Source of the DNA: Algoriphagus ratkowskyi
GTDB taxonomy: Bacteria; Bacteroidota; Bacteroidia; Cytophagales; Cyclobacteriaceae
Assembly: GCF_002150505.1 (NCBI RefSeq)
Contig: NZ_MSSV01000003.1
Span: forward strand, 62,001 to 126,000
DNA length: 64,000 nucleotides
Direction of reading: 5' to 3'
The notes under the pieces are model-generated. The model made no database searches. It was not told the origin of the DNA and saw only the letters and a program-made list of their open reading frames with translations. Positions 18,687 to 28,983 of this stretch are shown in pieces. A program made the position numbers and the translations under genes. How positions within the stretch are numbered: position 1 is the stretch's first letter; each line of letters starts with the position of its first letter.

Positions 18687-19421
18687 TTAAGAACCCGCCA
18701 CCATAAATAAGCCTGCCGCTAAAGCCGCACCCACGCAAGGGCCTAAAATCGGCACCCAAGCATAACCCCAGTCTGAACTTCCTTTACCCTTAATTGGTAA
18801 AATAGCATGCATCAACCGTGGCCCAAAATCACGAGCAGGATTGATAGCATAGCCTGTAGTACCTCCTAAAGAAAGTCCAATTACCCAAACCAAAAACGCA
18901 ACTGGAATAGCACCTAAAGAGCCCATACCAATGGGTGTTTTGGTAGTATCTCCAATTTCAACACCGTCGTTGTAAAGAATTACTATGATCAAGACGAACG
19001 TACCGACTACTTCCGAGAAGAAATTTAGCGGAAGGTTTCTTATCGCAGGTGAAGTGCCAAAAGGTGCAGCTTTTATACCAGCATCATCTGATGCCTCGTA
19101 GTGATCTTTATAAAATAGCCATGCTATTCCTACGCCTATCATGGCACCCAAAACCTGAGCGATGATATAACCAGGAGCTAATGCCCACTCAAATTGTCCG
19201 GTGAGAGCTAAGCCAACAGTCACCGCTGGATTCAGATGGGCTCCACTATATGGACCGGCTACGACTACACCCACAAAAACTGCCAAAGCCCAAGCTGTAC
19301 TAATCTCCATGATTCCGCCCCCATTGCCTTTCGTCTTTGGCAAAAGCATATTGGCTACTACGCCGGACCCTAACAATATCAATAAGCCAGTTCCGATTAA
19401 TTCTGCAAGGAATACGTTCAT
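18687..19421 (-). CDS. glpF: Glycerol uptake facilitator (aquaglyceroporin)
   Basis: A 244-aa MIP-family channel with six hydrophobic segments and both NPA boxes: HLNPAVT (about 62-68) and INPARD (about 192-197). The Asp after the second box (NPARD) is typical of glycerol-permeable members. It sits in the inner membrane. Its start overlaps the glpK stop by 4 nt (ATGA), completing a glpD-glpK-glpF operon for glycerol use. Confidence 0.92.
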   Translation of the reverse strand: MNVFLAELIGTGLLILLGSGVVANMLLPKTKGNGGGIMEISTAWALAVFVGVVVAGPYSGAHLNPAVTVGLALTGQFEWALAPGYIIAQVLGAMIGVGIAWLFYKDHYEASDDAGIKAAPFGTSPAIRNLPLNFFSEVVGTFVLIIVILYNDGVEIGDTTKTPIGMGSLGAIPVAFLVWVIGLSLGGTTGYAINPARDFGPRLMHAILPIKGKGSSDWGYAWVPILGPCVGAALAAGLFMVAGS

Positions 19422-20920
19422 AGTTCTACCCAGTTTTTAGAGCGCTCAACAGCTTTGTGCCAAAAATGTATCAATTTTTTCTGTTCTTCTTTTGCCATAT
19501 GTGGGACAAAGCTTTTGTCAGCATTCCATAGCGCATTTATCTCTTCCTGATCCTTCCAAAAGCCAACTGCAAGTCCAGCTAAAAATGCTGCACCAATAGC
19601 GGTAGTTTCAATTATCTCAGGTCGCTTGATTTCGCAGTCCAGCAAATCTGCCTGAAACTGCATCAGGAAACTGTTGGCAGTTGCTCCACCGTCCACACGA
19701 AGCTCTTGAGTCGGTTTGCCGCTGTCTTTCTCCATAGCTTTCAGCACATCGTAAACCTGATAGGCAATAGCTTCCAAAGCCGCTCTAGCCATATGAGCTT
19801 TAGTCGTACCTCGGGTGATTCCGAAAAAAGCTCCTCGAGCATCTTGATCCCAATGTGGCGCACCCAATCCAGATAGTGCGGGCACAAAATATACTCCGTC
19901 GTTATTGTCTAAGCTGTCGGCTAAGCGTTCACTTTCTCTGGCATGTTTGAATAGTTCTAATCCATCTCTCAGCCATTGAATTGCTGCACCTCCAATGAAT
20001 ACAGAACCTTCTAAGGCATAGTTGATCTCATCTCCTATCTTCCAGGCAATCGTAGTAAGCAATTGATTTTCGGATCGTACAGCTTCTTTTCCGGTATTCA
20101 TTACTAAAAAACAGCCTGTACCATAAGTCGTCTTAGCCATTCCAGGCTTGGTGCATAGCTGTCCAAATAAAGCGGCCTGTTGATCTCCAGCAATTCCAGC
20201 AATTGGAATTTTCACACTGAGGACATCTCCTGCTGTCTCACAATAAACCTCAGAGCATGATTTCACTTCTGGCAACATAGAAGCTGGAATCTCAAATAGA
20301 TCCAACAATTCCTGATCCCATTCTAGCGAGTGAATATTGAAAAGCATGGTTCGGCTAGCGTTCGTCACATCCGTGATGTGTGTTTTGCCTGAAGTAAGGT
20401 TCCATATCAGCCAAGAATCCACCGTCCCGAAGGCTAGTTCGCCTGCATCAGATTTTGCTCTTGCACCCTTTACATTATCTAGGATCCATTTGATTTTGGT
20501 AGCAGAAAAATAAGCATCGATTACCAATCCTGTCTTCGAGACAACCATTTCAGCGTGCCCTTTCTCTTTCAATTCATTGCAGTAACTGGCCGTTCGGCGA
20601 TCCTGCCAAACGATAGCATTATAGATTGCTTTACCAGTTTTCCTGTCCCAAACTATTGTCGTTTCCCGCTGATTGGTAATCCCTATTGCAGACACCTGAT
20701 TTGCTTTGATTTTTTTATTTACTAAGGACTCTATCATCACGGAGGATTGAGAAGTCCAGATTTCATCGGGATCATGCTCCACCCATCCTGCTTTGGGAAA
20801 ATGCTGCTTGAAATCCTTCTGGGCAATGGAAATTATCTTGCCTTTTTTGTCAAAAAGAATAGCTCTAGAACTGGTCGTACCCTGATCTAAAGCCATTATG
20901 TATTGTTTATTCTGGGTCAT
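19418..20920 (-). CDS. glpK: Glycerol kinase
   Basis: A 500-aa FGGY kinase. The N-terminal phosphate loop is [15 protein letters not shown] and the FGGY C-terminal part has [17 protein letters not shown] and [16 protein letters not shown]. It phosphorylates glycerol to sn-glycerol 3-phosphate with ATP. It starts 7 bp after glpD ends and overlaps glpF by 4 nt. Length and motifs are those of the family. Confidence 0.97.
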   Translation of the reverse strand: MTQNKQYIMALDQGTTSSRAILFDKKGKIISIAQKDFKQHFPKAGWVEHDPDEIWTSQSSVMIESLVNKKIKANQVSAIGITNQRETTIVWDRKTGKAIYNAIVWQDRRTASYCNELKEKGHAEMVVSKTGLVIDAYFSATKIKWILDNVKGARAKSDAGELAFGTVDSWLIWNLTSGKTHITDVTNASRTMLFNIHSLEWDQELLDLFEIPASMLPEVKSCSEVYCETAGDVLSVKIPIAGIAGDQQAALFGQLCTKPGMAKTTYGTGCFLVMNTGKEAVRSENQLLTTIAWKIGDEINYALEGSVFIGGAAIQWLRDGLELFKHARESERLADSLDNNDGVYFVPALSGLGAPHWDQDARGAFFGITRGTTKAHMARAALEAIAYQVYDVLKAMEKDSGKPTQELRVDGGATANSFLMQFQADLLDCEIKRPEIIETTAIGAAFLAGLAVGFWKDQEEINALWNADKSFVPHMAKEEQKKLIHFWHKAVERSKNWVEL

Positions 20921-20927
20921 TGTTGGG

Positions 20928-22493
20928 TTATTTTTTAATCAAATATTTCGAAGCGGTTTTGTTAAAGTCAGCCAATTCGGATGCTATCCATGTTTCATCA
21001 TGCTTCATTTCCTCGGCCATCAACTTAGCGACTGTGGGTGCAGCATCTATGGCAGCTTGGGCGTCAAGAAAAAGCATTCGAATTCGTCTTGCAAGCACAT
21101 CTTCTATGGTCATAGCCATTTCCTCTCTCACAGCCCAGATGACCTCGGCTGCTATATTCGGAAAGTCAGGGTGTAGTTTTGCCTCCCAGGATTTATTCTC
21201 CTTAGTTAGCTCTTGGATAGGTTTGGCATCAAAACCATAAATCCCCCAATGTCCTTCAGGCACCCGGGAAGTAGCACCGTGAATTTTCATGTCCAGTGAC
21301 TTGCTATCTCTCAGCTTTTCACCAGTGACTTTGGTGAAATACTCCACCGTATCTTCTCCCATTTTTCGGAACGTAGTCCACTTGCCACCTGTCAAAGTAA
21401 CTAATCCAGATTCTGACAAGATCACTTTGTGGGAACGAGAAATCTCTTTGGTTTTTGTACTGCCCTCTTTAGGTCTGGCAAGTGGTCTTAGTCCGGCAAA
21501 AACTGATCTCACATCTTCTCTGGTGGGTTTTCGAGCTAAATATCCTGCCGCTGTCTCCAGTACAAAATCTATTTCTTTCTGAAGTGCCTCTGGTTCTAAT
21601 TTTGGTTTTTCACGAAGTGTGTCGGTAGTACCAACTACCAGTTTCCCATGCCATGGAACTGCAAAAAGCACTCTTCCATCTCTTGTTTTAGGAATCATCA
21701 GAGCGTCTTTTCCTCCCAAAAAATCAAGATCCAACACCAAATGAATTCCTTGACTTGGCTGTATCATTCTGGGCGCTGTTGGATCATCCATTTGCAAAAT
21801 TTTATCCGCAAAAACACCCGTTGCATTCACCACCATTTTGGCGTTTATTTTATATTTCTTTTTGGATAACTTATCTGAAACATGCAGTCCAGTGATTTTA
21901 CCAGCTTCATCTTTTACCAGGCTATTTACACTAACATAATTCAACACACAGGTACCTGCTTCATCTGCTGACTGGGCGAGATTCAAAGCTAGTCTAGCAT
22001 CATCAAACTGCCCGTCATGATAGACTACGCCGCCATAAAGCCCTTTGGATTTCAGACCGGGAATTCGTTTGAGCGTTTCTTCTTTGGAGATAAATTCGGA
22101 TTTACCCAAGCTTAATCGACCGGCCATCCAGTCGTACATTTTCAGTCCCACGCTGTACATCAGCCGATCTTTCCATGTGAAAATTGGAATGATAAAAGGC
22201 TGATCATGCGCTAGATGAGGTGCATTTTTCAATAATTTTCCGCGCTCCTTTAGAGCTTCAAACACCAATCCTACATCACCCTGAGCGAGGTATCGAACCC
22301 CTCCATGGAGAAGCTTGGTGCTGCGACTGGAGGTGCCTTTGGCAAAATCTGCCTTATCAAAAAGAACAACTGATAAGCCTCTGGATATCGCATCTAAAGC
22401 TACTCCGAGACCTGAGGATCCGCCACCGATGACGGCGATATCCCATATTTTAATTTTGTCTTGTAATTGGTCGAGATTTTCTTGGCGATTCAT
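20928..22493 (-). CDS. glpD: Glycerol-3-phosphate dehydrogenase, FAD-dependent
   Basis: A 521-aa FAD enzyme. The dinucleotide fold is [15 protein letters not shown] (about 20-34), followed by [17 protein letters not shown], the FAD and substrate signature of GlpD. The C-terminal domain (about 400-500) contains the helical DAO_C part. It oxidises glycerol 3-phosphate to dihydroxyacetone phosphate, feeding quinones at the membrane. It is the first gene of the glpDKF operon. Confidence 0.95.
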   Translation of the reverse strand: MNRQENLDQLQDKIKIWDIAVIGGGSSGLGVALDAISRGLSVVLFDKADFAKGTSSRSTKLLHGGVRYLAQGDVGLVFEALKERGKLLKNAPHLAHDQPFIIPIFTWKDRLMYSVGLKMYDWMAGRLSLGKSEFISKEETLKRIPGLKSKGLYGGVVYHDGQFDDARLALNLAQSADEAGTCVLNYVSVNSLVKDEAGKITGLHVSDKLSKKKYKINAKMVVNATGVFADKILQMDDPTAPRMIQPSQGIHLVLDLDFLGGKDALMIPKTRDGRVLFAVPWHGKLVVGTTDTLREKPKLEPEALQKEIDFVLETAAGYLARKPTREDVRSVFAGLRPLARPKEGSTKTKEISRSHKVILSESGLVTLTGGKWTTFRKMGEDTVEYFTKVTGEKLRDSKSLDMKIHGATSRVPEGHWGIYGFDAKPIQELTKENKSWEAKLHPDFPNIAAEVIWAVREEMAMTIEDVLARRIRMLFLDAQAAIDAAPTVAKLMAEEMKHDETWIASELADFNKTASKYLIKK

Positions 22494-22578
22494 AGTAGTT
22501 AAAATACCGTTTTAAGGTAGGGAAAAAATTGGGAAAGAGAAGGCTGAATTGGAGAAAGGGCTTGCGAAACTTGGTTGA

Positions 22579-23082
22579 TCAATAATCCTTATACGTTTTG
22601 GTCACTACAGTCGAAGTTCCATTTTTCTCTACTTTAACCACATAGATGTAATTGTATTCTGAATCATCCAGATCCTCATACTTCTTTCCGTCACCAACAA
22701 AATAATTGGCTATCTGCCCGACAGTATTGCTATGCCCAACTACTAAAACATTTCCCTCCACACTTCTTATTTTCTTTACAAGTGCATCGTGATTTTTGGC
22801 ATCGTATGTTTCAACCTGAACTCCAGCCTCACTGGCAGTTTGAGCCACAGTTAATTTGGTTCTGTTATAATCCGTACTGTAAATATGCTTTATATCCTTG
22901 CCTGATAAGATCTGTGAAAGCTTCACCGCTCGGGCATTTCCCGCTACAGAAAGCAATGGATCATCTCCAGTTAGCTGTTTCTCGGCATGGCGAACGATAT
23001 AAATGGTTTTAGGTTCTTGCTTAGAGGAGCAGGCAGCAAATAATGTTGCAAATAATAGAACTAGAAAATATTTCATACCCAA
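22579..23082 (-). CDS. Histidine phosphatase-family lipoprotein
   Basis: A 167-aa protein with a lipobox (LFAAC, Cys18) and a histidine phosphatase core: RHAE motif with catalytic His32, and a second conserved His in VVGHSNTV. It resembles the SixA/PGAM branch but is exported and lipid-anchored, so it probably acts in the periplasm on a small phosphoester. The substrate is unknown. Confidence 0.85.
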   Translation of the reverse strand: MGMKYFLVLLFATLFAACSSKQEPKTIYIVRHAEKQLTGDDPLLSVAGNARAVKLSQILSGKDIKHIYSTDYNRTKLTVAQTASEAGVQVETYDAKNHDALVKKIRSVEGNVLVVGHSNTVGQIANYFVGDGKKYEDLDDSEYNYIYVVKVEKNGTSTVVTKTYKDY

Positions 23083-23220
23083 AAGTTAATCAATTCTGTA
23101 AACGATTTGATGCTAGACACAAAAAGCTAAAAGCTCTAAACTTGATGTTTTATATTGTCAAGTTAAAATCTCTATGCATTCTCCGAGAAATCCTCCGCAA
23201 ACTTTGCGGTAAATCCCCAT

Positions 23221-23255
23221 AAAAAAACCTTTGAGATTTTTGAAATCTCAAAGGT
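23221..23255 (-). terminator. Terminator after the pseudouridine synthase
   Basis: A perfect 14-bp stem (23225-23238 with 23242-23255) with a 3-nt loop; on the minus strand a run of T follows (23226-23221). It lies 8 bp beyond the stop of the pseudouridine synthase gene. Confidence 0.82.
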
Positions 23256-23262
23256 TAAATAT

Positions 23263-23997
23263 TTATCCGCTAAACGAATTATCCAAGTGTTGGTCTTTCG
23301 TCTTGATGCTTTCGTATTCAAGAAACTGCTCCCAGAATTCTTCTTCTGGCACAGCGGCTCGTAAGTATAGCTTCTCTTTTTTGATCGGGTGTATAAATAC
23401 CAAATTGAAAGCATGAAGATTAATGCTCGCATCTGGATTTGGCTTTGCAAAGCCATACTTGATATCTCCGCGGATCGGGCAACCCATAGACGCGAGTTGA
23501 ACGCGGATCTGATGCGGACGGCCAGATGTAGGACGTACTTCCAGCAACCAGTGATCATTCATGAATCCAAGCGTCTTATAATTCAATTCTGCTTTTTGCG
23601 AACCTGGCACCTCTCTATCATGAGCAGTGACCACATTTTTCTGCTCGTCTTTCACCAAGTAGTGTGTCAATTTACCCGTTTCATCCTTCGGCTTTCTTTT
23701 CACCAAAGCCCAGTAAACTTTATGAATTTCTCGCTTGCGGAAAAGCTCCATCATGCGTTCCAAACCTTTGGAAGTACGTGCAAAAGCGACTAAACCACTT
23801 ACAGGACGATCTAATCGGTGAATTGGGTGCAGAAAAACTGCTCCAGGCTTATCGTATTTTTTGGAGATATAGTCTTTCAGGTAATCCGTCAAAGTTTTAT
23901 CCCCCGTCTTGTCTCCCTGCACGAGTAAACCGGCAGCTTTATTTACTATCAACAGGTGGTTGTCCTCATAGACAACCGTGAATGGCTTCTTTTTCAT
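23263..23997 (-). CDS. RluA-family RNA pseudouridine synthase
   Basis: A 244-aa enzyme with the catalytic HRLD motif (IHRLDRPVSG, about residues 59-68) and the C-terminal GRPHQIRVQ signature. It isomerises uridine in rRNA or tRNA. There is no N-terminal S4 domain, so it is like RluA or TruC forms rather than RluD. The exact target cannot be fixed. Confidence 0.9.
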   Translation of the reverse strand: MKKKPFTVVYEDNHLLIVNKAAGLLVQGDKTGDKTLTDYLKDYISKKYDKPGAVFLHPIHRLDRPVSGLVAFARTSKGLERMMELFRKREIHKVYWALVKRKPKDETGKLTHYLVKDEQKNVVTAHDREVPGSQKAELNYKTLGFMNDHWLLEVRPTSGRPHQIRVQLASMGCPIRGDIKYGFAKPNPDASINLHAFNLVFIHPIKKEKLYLRAAVPEEEFWEQFLEYESIKTKDQHLDNSFSG

Positions 23998-24384
23998 GTG
24001 TTTATAATTTGTCTCTCAAAGGCCACATGGAATCTCGCAGCACATTTAATCCTTTCACTTTGTGACTTTCAGAATATTGCTCGATTTCATACTCTGTGAC
24101 AAAGGTAAGAATTTCAGAGGAGTTGAATAATTGATTTTTCAAGTGCTTCGAAAAAGAGATGAATTATACCTCTATAAGCTATAAAGGTGATAAGCAGATT
24201 GTCAAATTTTATGAAAAGAATGTATCCTCGTTGACATTAGGTAAAGACGGTGTGTCAACTTTCAATTGTACATAGGCTAGCGAAATATATTTTTAGGAAT
24301 TTTTAAAAAAGCCTTAAAAATCGCTTGAATTGCCACAATCGGTCTAATTCTTGATAATTTTGAGGAATTAGAAATACTACACCT
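23998..24384. other. Gap of 387 bp with the NlpE promoter
   Basis: An AT-rich intergenic stretch between the divergent pseudouridine synthase and NlpE genes. The only element I can support is a -7 motif, listed separately. No gene or RNA is evident. Confidence 0.4.
24355..24362 (+). promoter_or_regulatory. -7 promoter motif TAATTTTG
   Basis: Matches the Bacteroidota -7 consensus TAnnTTTG, 22 bp before the NlpE start. A TTG 22 nt further upstream is slightly beyond the usual spacing for a -33 element, so the call is moderate. Confidence 0.45.
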
Positions 24385-24858
24385 ATGAATAAAAACTTCA
24401 TCATACTTATTCTTTGCGCCTTGTTAGCATTCACTACCGCCTGCTCCAACTCGACTGATAATTCTGAAAATCAAGAGGAAGTCATTACTGAAGTTGAAAC
24501 GGTTGAGGAGATTCCTCAATATAATGGTGACAATTCAGCTACCTCAGTGGATTGGAACGGGACCTACAAAGGCACCGTGCCCTGCGCAAGTTGCGAAGGG
24601 ATAGAGACCATACTTACTCTGAATATGGATATGACTTTCAAACTGTCAACTCATTATTTTGGCAGAAATGATGCACTCGAAGAAGATGTGATGGGTAACT
24701 TTTCTTGGGATAAAACTGGCTCAATTGTCACATTGGCCAATGTGAAAGACAGACCTAACCAATTTAAAGTTGGTGAAAATAGAATTTGGCTTCTAGACAT
24801 GGATGGAAAGAGAGTCACTGGAGATCTAGCGGATCATTATATTCTCACCAAGCAATAA
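24385..24858 (+). CDS. NlpE-like outer membrane lipoprotein
   Basis: A 157-aa protein with a lipobox (FTTAC, Cys20) and an NlpE N-terminal-type domain: YKGTVPCASCEGIETILTL with the CxxC pair, then beta-strands and a final GDLADHYIL. In E. coli NlpE senses surface and copper stress. Here only the N-domain and a short acidic linker (about 25-50) are present. It converges on oxyR with 3 bp between the stops. The partner, if any, is not encoded nearby. Confidence 0.85.
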   Translation: MNKNFIILILCALLAFTTACSNSTDNSENQEEVITEVETVEEIPQYNGDNSATSVDWNGTYKGTVPCASCEGIETILTLNMDMTFKLSTHYFGRNDALEEDVMGNFSWDKTGSIVTLANVKDRPNQFKVGENRIWLLDMDGKRVTGDLADHYILTKQ

Positions 24859-24861
24859 TTC

Positions 24862-25794
24862 TTATTTAAACCGGATTACTTTTCCATGCGCCCTGGAGGT
24901 CATTTCTTGGGGAATAGAACTAGTAATTTCCTTAAATAATAGTTCTACGAGTTTTTGTTTAAGGAAACTTCGGTTTAAAATTATACTTACTTCACGGGTA
25001 GGAGAATCTCCGTCAAAGGGTCTCAACCTAGTTTTTTCTTCTTCCGAAAGTTCTAGTGTCGCCAATTCTGGCAATAGTGTCACGCCTTTATATCTGTTCA
25101 CCATGTTTTTCAAGCCTTCTAAGGAGCCGCTTTCATAGTGAAAATTTGTCGGTCCACTCTGAGTTTGGTCACATAGGTTAATCACCTGATCCCGAAAGCA
25201 ATGTCCTTGCTGTAGCACCCAAAAATCTTCTTTCTGCACTTTCTCAGGGTGAAAAACAGCTTCCTTTAACAAGGGATGATCTTTTGATAAATAGGCATAA
25301 AATTTCTCATAGAACATGGGTTTCTCTACAATTCCTGATTCAAGCAAAGGAGTTACTACGATCCCCAGATCCAACTCATCGTTTTTGAGCTTTTTCACCA
25401 CTTCCTCAGTCACCATTTCCTGCACCTGTAACTTTACGTGCGGGTATTTTACTAAAAATTTTCGGATAAAAAGATGCAGTAAATAGGGAGCAAGTGTAGG
25501 AATGATTCCCAATTTGATCACACCAGAAATGTCGCCTTTCATATGAGCGATCAATTCGAAAATACCTTTACTTTCTGAAACCACCTTTTTAGCCTGATCG
25601 ATAACCTGCCTTCCCATTTCAGTGGGAATTACTGGCATTTTACTCCGATCAAACAGAATCACTCCTAAATCTCTTTCCAACTTACTGAGCTGCGCACTAA
25701 GAGTTGGTTGTGTTACGAAGCAGCTTTCTGCTGCCTGGCCGAAGTGTCGGTGCTTATCGACGGCAATAAGATATTCGAGTTGTTGAATTGTCAT
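24862..25794 (-). CDS. oxyR: Hydrogen peroxide-sensing LysR regulator
   Basis: A 310-aa LysR-type regulator with an N-terminal winged helix (about 1-60) and a substrate-binding domain. The redox pair is present at the very positions used in E. coli OxyR: Cys199 in QQGHCFRDQ and Cys208 in NLCDQ. It should form a disulfide with peroxide and activate defence genes. The ohrR-ohr pair lies 1.6 kb away, separated by a Gfo/Idh gene. Confidence 0.94.
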   Translation of the reverse strand: MTIQQLEYLIAVDKHRHFGQAAESCFVTQPTLSAQLSKLERDLGVILFDRSKMPVIPTEMGRQVIDQAKKVVSESKGIFELIAHMKGDISGVIKLGIIPTLAPYLLHLFIRKFLVKYPHVKLQVQEMVTEEVVKKLKNDELDLGIVVTPLLESGIVEKPMFYEKFYAYLSKDHPLLKEAVFHPEKVQKEDFWVLQQGHCFRDQVINLCDQTQSGPTNFHYESGSLEGLKNMVNRYKGVTLLPELATLELSEEEKTRLRPFDGDSPTREVSIILNRSFLKQKLVELLFKEITSSIPQEMTSRAHGKVIRFK

Positions 25795-25973
25795 AGGTAA
25801 AGGCTTCTATGGATCAAAAGCAGAGAATTTACAAAAAAGTTTCGCACAAAAAATATGATTACGACCCTATAAGACCGGATGGCTGTTAAGATATTTTTCC
25901 ATAGTTTAGAAACCCCATACTTTATTTCAAAAAAATCAAATTAACACAAGTATTAACCTCAAATTTAAATCTT

Positions 25974-27275
25974 ATGAGCAAATCATATTTTTCAAGAAGG
26001 AAGTTTCTAAGTGCTTCTATTCTTAGTACTGTAGGCCTTACCGCTATCCCAAACTTAAGCTTTGGTGGCACTGCTTTAATTGCTGACTCCTCCAAAATTC
26101 GACTTGGATTCATCGGAGTAGGCCGGCAAGCTATGGGCCTACTTGGCAATATGATGAAAAATCCACTTGTGGATGTCGTTGCCGCAGCGGATGTCTATGA
26201 GATCAAGCTGGAGAGATTTAAAGCTCGTGTGGCTAAGCACTATACTGATGATAATAGAAAAGCCCCTTCGATGAATGTCTATGCTGATTACAAGCAACTA
26301 TTAGCCAATCCTGAAGTGGATGCTGTGGTAATTGCTTCGCCAGACCACTGGCATGCGATGATGGCTATCGATGCTTGCCATGCGGGCAAAGACATTTATC
26401 TGGAGAAGCCCCTCACATTCACCATTCATGAAGGCCAAGAATTAGTTAAAGCTGTTCGCTCCAAGGGCACCGTGCTAGCAGTGGGTAGTATGCAGCGCTC
26501 TGGAGCAAATTTTCAACATGCTGCTCGAATGGTTCAAAAAGGAATGCTTGGAGAGATCAAGCAAGTTTTGGTAAGTGTAGGAACTCCTCCTCATCCTAAG
26601 CCATATGATTTGCCAAAGCAACCAATTCCGGCTGGATTAGATTGGAAAACCTGGACTGGTCCTCTGCCTGACATACATTATAATGAGGAATTGAATCCTC
26701 CAATTACATTGAATCCTGAGCAAAATGAAAAAGTCTGGGGAGCATGGAGATGGTATAAAGAAACTGGCGGTGGATTAATGACTGATTGGGGAGCACATAT
26801 GATAGATATAGCACAGTGGGGACTCGGAATGGACAGAAATTGCCTTACAGAAGTTATTCCGGCTACTAACTCAAAACCACTGACCTACATTTATGCCAAT
26901 GGCATAGAAATGCAAATCACATCTTATGATGGAAATAGAGCAGGCGTCAAATTTATAGGTGAAAAAGGATGGATTACAGTCTCCAGAGGACAATACGACA
27001 CAAGTGTTTCAGCTTGTGAACGAACCTTCGAAAAGGACGAATTTGGGTTTGGAGCGCATCATGTCGACTTTATAGATTCAGTAGTGATGCGTAAAGATCC
27101 AATTGTTCCGGTGGAAGTTGGACATAATACCTGCTCGATTTGTACTATTGGAAACATCGCTCATGAGCTAGGAAGACCGTTGAAATGGGATCCAATCACA
27201 CAAATTTTTAAAGATGATTGGGAAGCAAACACTAAGCTTCACTACGCTTATCAACAGGGGTATTCTCTGGGATAA
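25974..27275 (+). CDS. Gfo/Idh/MocA-family oxidoreductase with Tat signal
   Basis: A 433-aa secreted NAD(P)-dependent oxidoreductase. The N-terminus has a twin-arginine signal (SRRKFL near residues 7-12, then a hydrophobic stretch), so it is folded before export. The Rossmann fold begins with GFIGVGRQAMG, the conserved EKPLT is at about residue 143, and a C-terminal dimer domain follows. The group acts on sugars or sugar alcohols; the substrate is not known here. Confidence 0.88.
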   Translation: MSKSYFSRRKFLSASILSTVGLTAIPNLSFGGTALIADSSKIRLGFIGVGRQAMGLLGNMMKNPLVDVVAAADVYEIKLERFKARVAKHYTDDNRKAPSMNVYADYKQLLANPEVDAVVIASPDHWHAMMAIDACHAGKDIYLEKPLTFTIHEGQELVKAVRSKGTVLAVGSMQRSGANFQHAARMVQKGMLGEIKQVLVSVGTPPHPKPYDLPKQPIPAGLDWKTWTGPLPDIHYNEELNPPITLNPEQNEKVWGAWRWYKETGGGLMTDWGAHMIDIAQWGLGMDRNCLTEVIPATNSKPLTYIYANGIEMQITSYDGNRAGVKFIGEKGWITVSRGQYDTSVSACERTFEKDEFGFGAHHVDFIDSVVMRKDPIVPVEVGHNTCSICTIGNIAHELGRPLKWDPITQIFKDDWEANTKLHYAYQQGYSLG

Positions 27276-27360
27276 ACACTCATTTGTATGATTAACAAAA
27301 GGTAACATTCGATTGGAAGTTAGGCTCTATACAGTTAAGTTGTGTAAAATATTAAACACA

Positions 27361-27372
27361 GTAACATGTTAC
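27361..27372. promoter_or_regulatory. Perfect palindrome GTAACATGTTAC over the ohrR start codon
   Basis: A 12-bp perfect dyad that includes the ATG of the MarR-family gene. A half-like GGTAACATT lies upstream at 27301-27309. A site here would suit autoregulation, but no binding protein is shown. Confidence 0.4.
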
Positions 27373-27800
27373 CTATCCATCAGTTATCTCTTTCACTTTA
27401 TTCAAGCTCCAGATTTCTTATTCAGCTCATTCAGAACTCTTTGAATGAGCTGAATTTGACCTACCCACAATTTCTCGTACTCTCCGTCCTATGGGAAGAA
27501 GATGGGCTGAAGGTCAATGAAATTGGGAACAGGCTTTACCTTGACTCAGGAACGCTGACTCCTTTATTAAAAAAACTGGAGGCAATGAATTATGTAAAAA
27601 GGCAGCGGGGTGAAGCTGACGAAAGAACAGTACATGTGGAGCTTACCTATCCAGGCAAATCTCTTCAGGCAAAAGTTCAAGAAACTATAATTTCCTTAAA
27701 TGAAAAGTTCTTGAAATCATCAGACTTAAACTTACCTGCGTTAAACCATTCACTCACCAACTTGTTAGGAAGTATTGAAACATTAAAAAAAGCTACTTAA
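27366..27800 (+). CDS. ohrR: OhrR-like MarR-family regulator without cysteine
   Basis: A 144-aa winged-helix protein of the MarR family, directly before ohr (1-bp gap). The N-terminal helix reads HQLSLSLYSSSR where OhrR proteins have QLCFALYSASR, and the wing region EADERTVHVELT fits the family. The peroxide-sensing cysteine of OhrR is replaced by serine and the protein contains no cysteine at all. So it either senses hydroperoxides by another means or has a different signal. The start is limited by an in-frame TAA at 27345. Confidence 0.85.
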   Translation: MLPIHQLSLSLYSSSRFLIQLIQNSLNELNLTYPQFLVLSVLWEEDGLKVNEIGNRLYLDSGTLTPLLKKLEAMNYVKRQRGEADERTVHVELTYPGKSLQAKVQETIISLNEKFLKSSDLNLPALNHSLTNLLGSIETLKKAT

Positions 27801-27801
27801 C

Positions 27802-28224
27802 ATGGAAAAACTAACTATCGATTACACCGCAACTGCAGTGAATACTGGGGGCAGAAAAGGTCACATAAAAACAGATGACGGCGTACTGGACTTTGATGTG
27901 GCGATGCCAAAGGAAATAGGAGGACAAGGAGGAAAAACTAATCCAGAGCAGCTTTTTGCAGCTGGTTATGCAGCATGTTTTGGTGGGGCATTAGGAGCTG
28001 TTGCTGGCAAGACTAGCTTACGAGATTCTGAGATCACAGCAAAAGTACATTTGGGTAATTATGGTCCAGGAAGCTTTGGATTGGCAGTGGATATATTTGT
28101 AAAAATACCGCATGCTGCGAGTGTAGAAGAAGCTCAAAAACTAGTGGATGCTGCTCATGAAGTATGTCCTTACTCGAAAGCTACGCGTGGTAATATTGAA
28201 GTAAATGTAAAAGCCATTTCTTAA
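27802..28224 (+). CDS. ohr: Organic hydroperoxide resistance protein
   Basis: A 140-aa Ohr/OsmC-fold thiol peroxidase. The two catalytic cysteines are Cys59 (YAACFGGAL) and Cys122 (HEVCPYSKAT), with the family's glycine-rich N-terminal strand. It reduces lipid and other organic hydroperoxides. It is coupled to the OhrR-like gene and followed by a bidirectional terminator. Confidence 0.95.
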   Translation: MEKLTIDYTATAVNTGGRKGHIKTDDGVLDFDVAMPKEIGGQGGKTNPEQLFAAGYAACFGGALGAVAGKTSLRDSEITAKVHLGNYGPGSFGLAVDIFVKIPHAASVEEAQKLVDAAHEVCPYSKATRGNIEVNVKAIS

Positions 28225-28231
28225 TACCATC

Positions 28232-28272
28232 TAAAACTTCAGACTGAGAAAACGCTCCAGTCTGAAGTTTTA
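28232..28272. terminator. Bidirectional terminator between ohr and a TonB-like gene
   Basis: A perfect 15-bp stem (28232-28246 with 28258-28272) and an 11-nt loop, AT-rich at both ends. Its right arm overlaps the last bases of the convergent gene ending at 28270. Confidence 0.85.
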
Positions 28273-28908
28273 TCGTACACTTTGGGAGTGTGCTATTTGG
28301 ACGACAGCTAATACTTCCATGTTGATTTTTTGAGCCATGAGCTCGTCTGCAAGTGCTCCTTCAGTATCTTCCAATTGCCTTTTATAGTTGGCTCTCATCG
28401 TATAATAAACCGGATCATAGGGATAATTTTTGATGGCATCATCGTAGGTCTTGACAGCCCTTTCTATCTTCCCTTTATCCTCATACTTTTTTGCCATAGC
28501 ATGGTAATCTATAGGCAGGGAATTATAAAAAATACTATAACTGAATACGATCAAATATTCCCTAGCTACTGCCTGCCCACTCACCTTGGTAGGCGTCCAG
28601 TCTGCTGTCAACTTATCGATAGCCGCTCTAGATGGATTGGCAAGCAAATCTGAAACTCGTTCTTTTGGGGTGACAGATATTAACTTACCATTTTCATCAA
28701 TATCTACTAAAAATGTGACATACCCTTCGGTTCCATTTGCAGCGGCTTCTTTAGAATAGGTTAAGTCTTGACCCAAAATATTGATTAAATTACCCTTAGG
28801 GTAAGTTGCTTTGACAAAATCTGCTTCCTTCTCAGGATTGAAAGGCGTTTGCGCAAAAGAAAGTAAAGTGATTAAAAATGAACAGGAAAATAAGATACTT
28901 TTAATCAT
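28270..28908 (-). CDS. Secreted TonB C-terminal-like and TPR protein
   Basis: A 212-aa protein with a signal peptide (about 1-19, ending SFAQ). Residues about 40-130 resemble a TonB C-terminal domain (GTEGYVTFLVDIDENGKL then a later ..REYLIVFSYSI strand) and residues about 140-190 form one or two TPR units (YDDAIKNYPYDPVYYTMRA). No transmembrane anchor follows. It is possibly a periplasmic partner of an energy transducer; function unknown. Confidence 0.65.
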   Translation of the reverse strand: MIKSILFSCSFLITLLSFAQTPFNPEKEADFVKATYPKGNLINILGQDLTYSKEAAANGTEGYVTFLVDIDENGKLISVTPKERVSDLLANPSRAAIDKLTADWTPTKVSGQAVAREYLIVFSYSIFYNSLPIDYHAMAKKYEDKGKIERAVKTYDDAIKNYPYDPVYYTMRANYKRQLEDTEGALADELMAQKINMEVLAVVQIAHSQSVR

Positions 28909-28983
28909 ATATGATAATTAGTTTAAATAGATCTGCGACATAAGGTCTTACGAAAACAATTAAACAATTGTTTAGTTAAAAAA

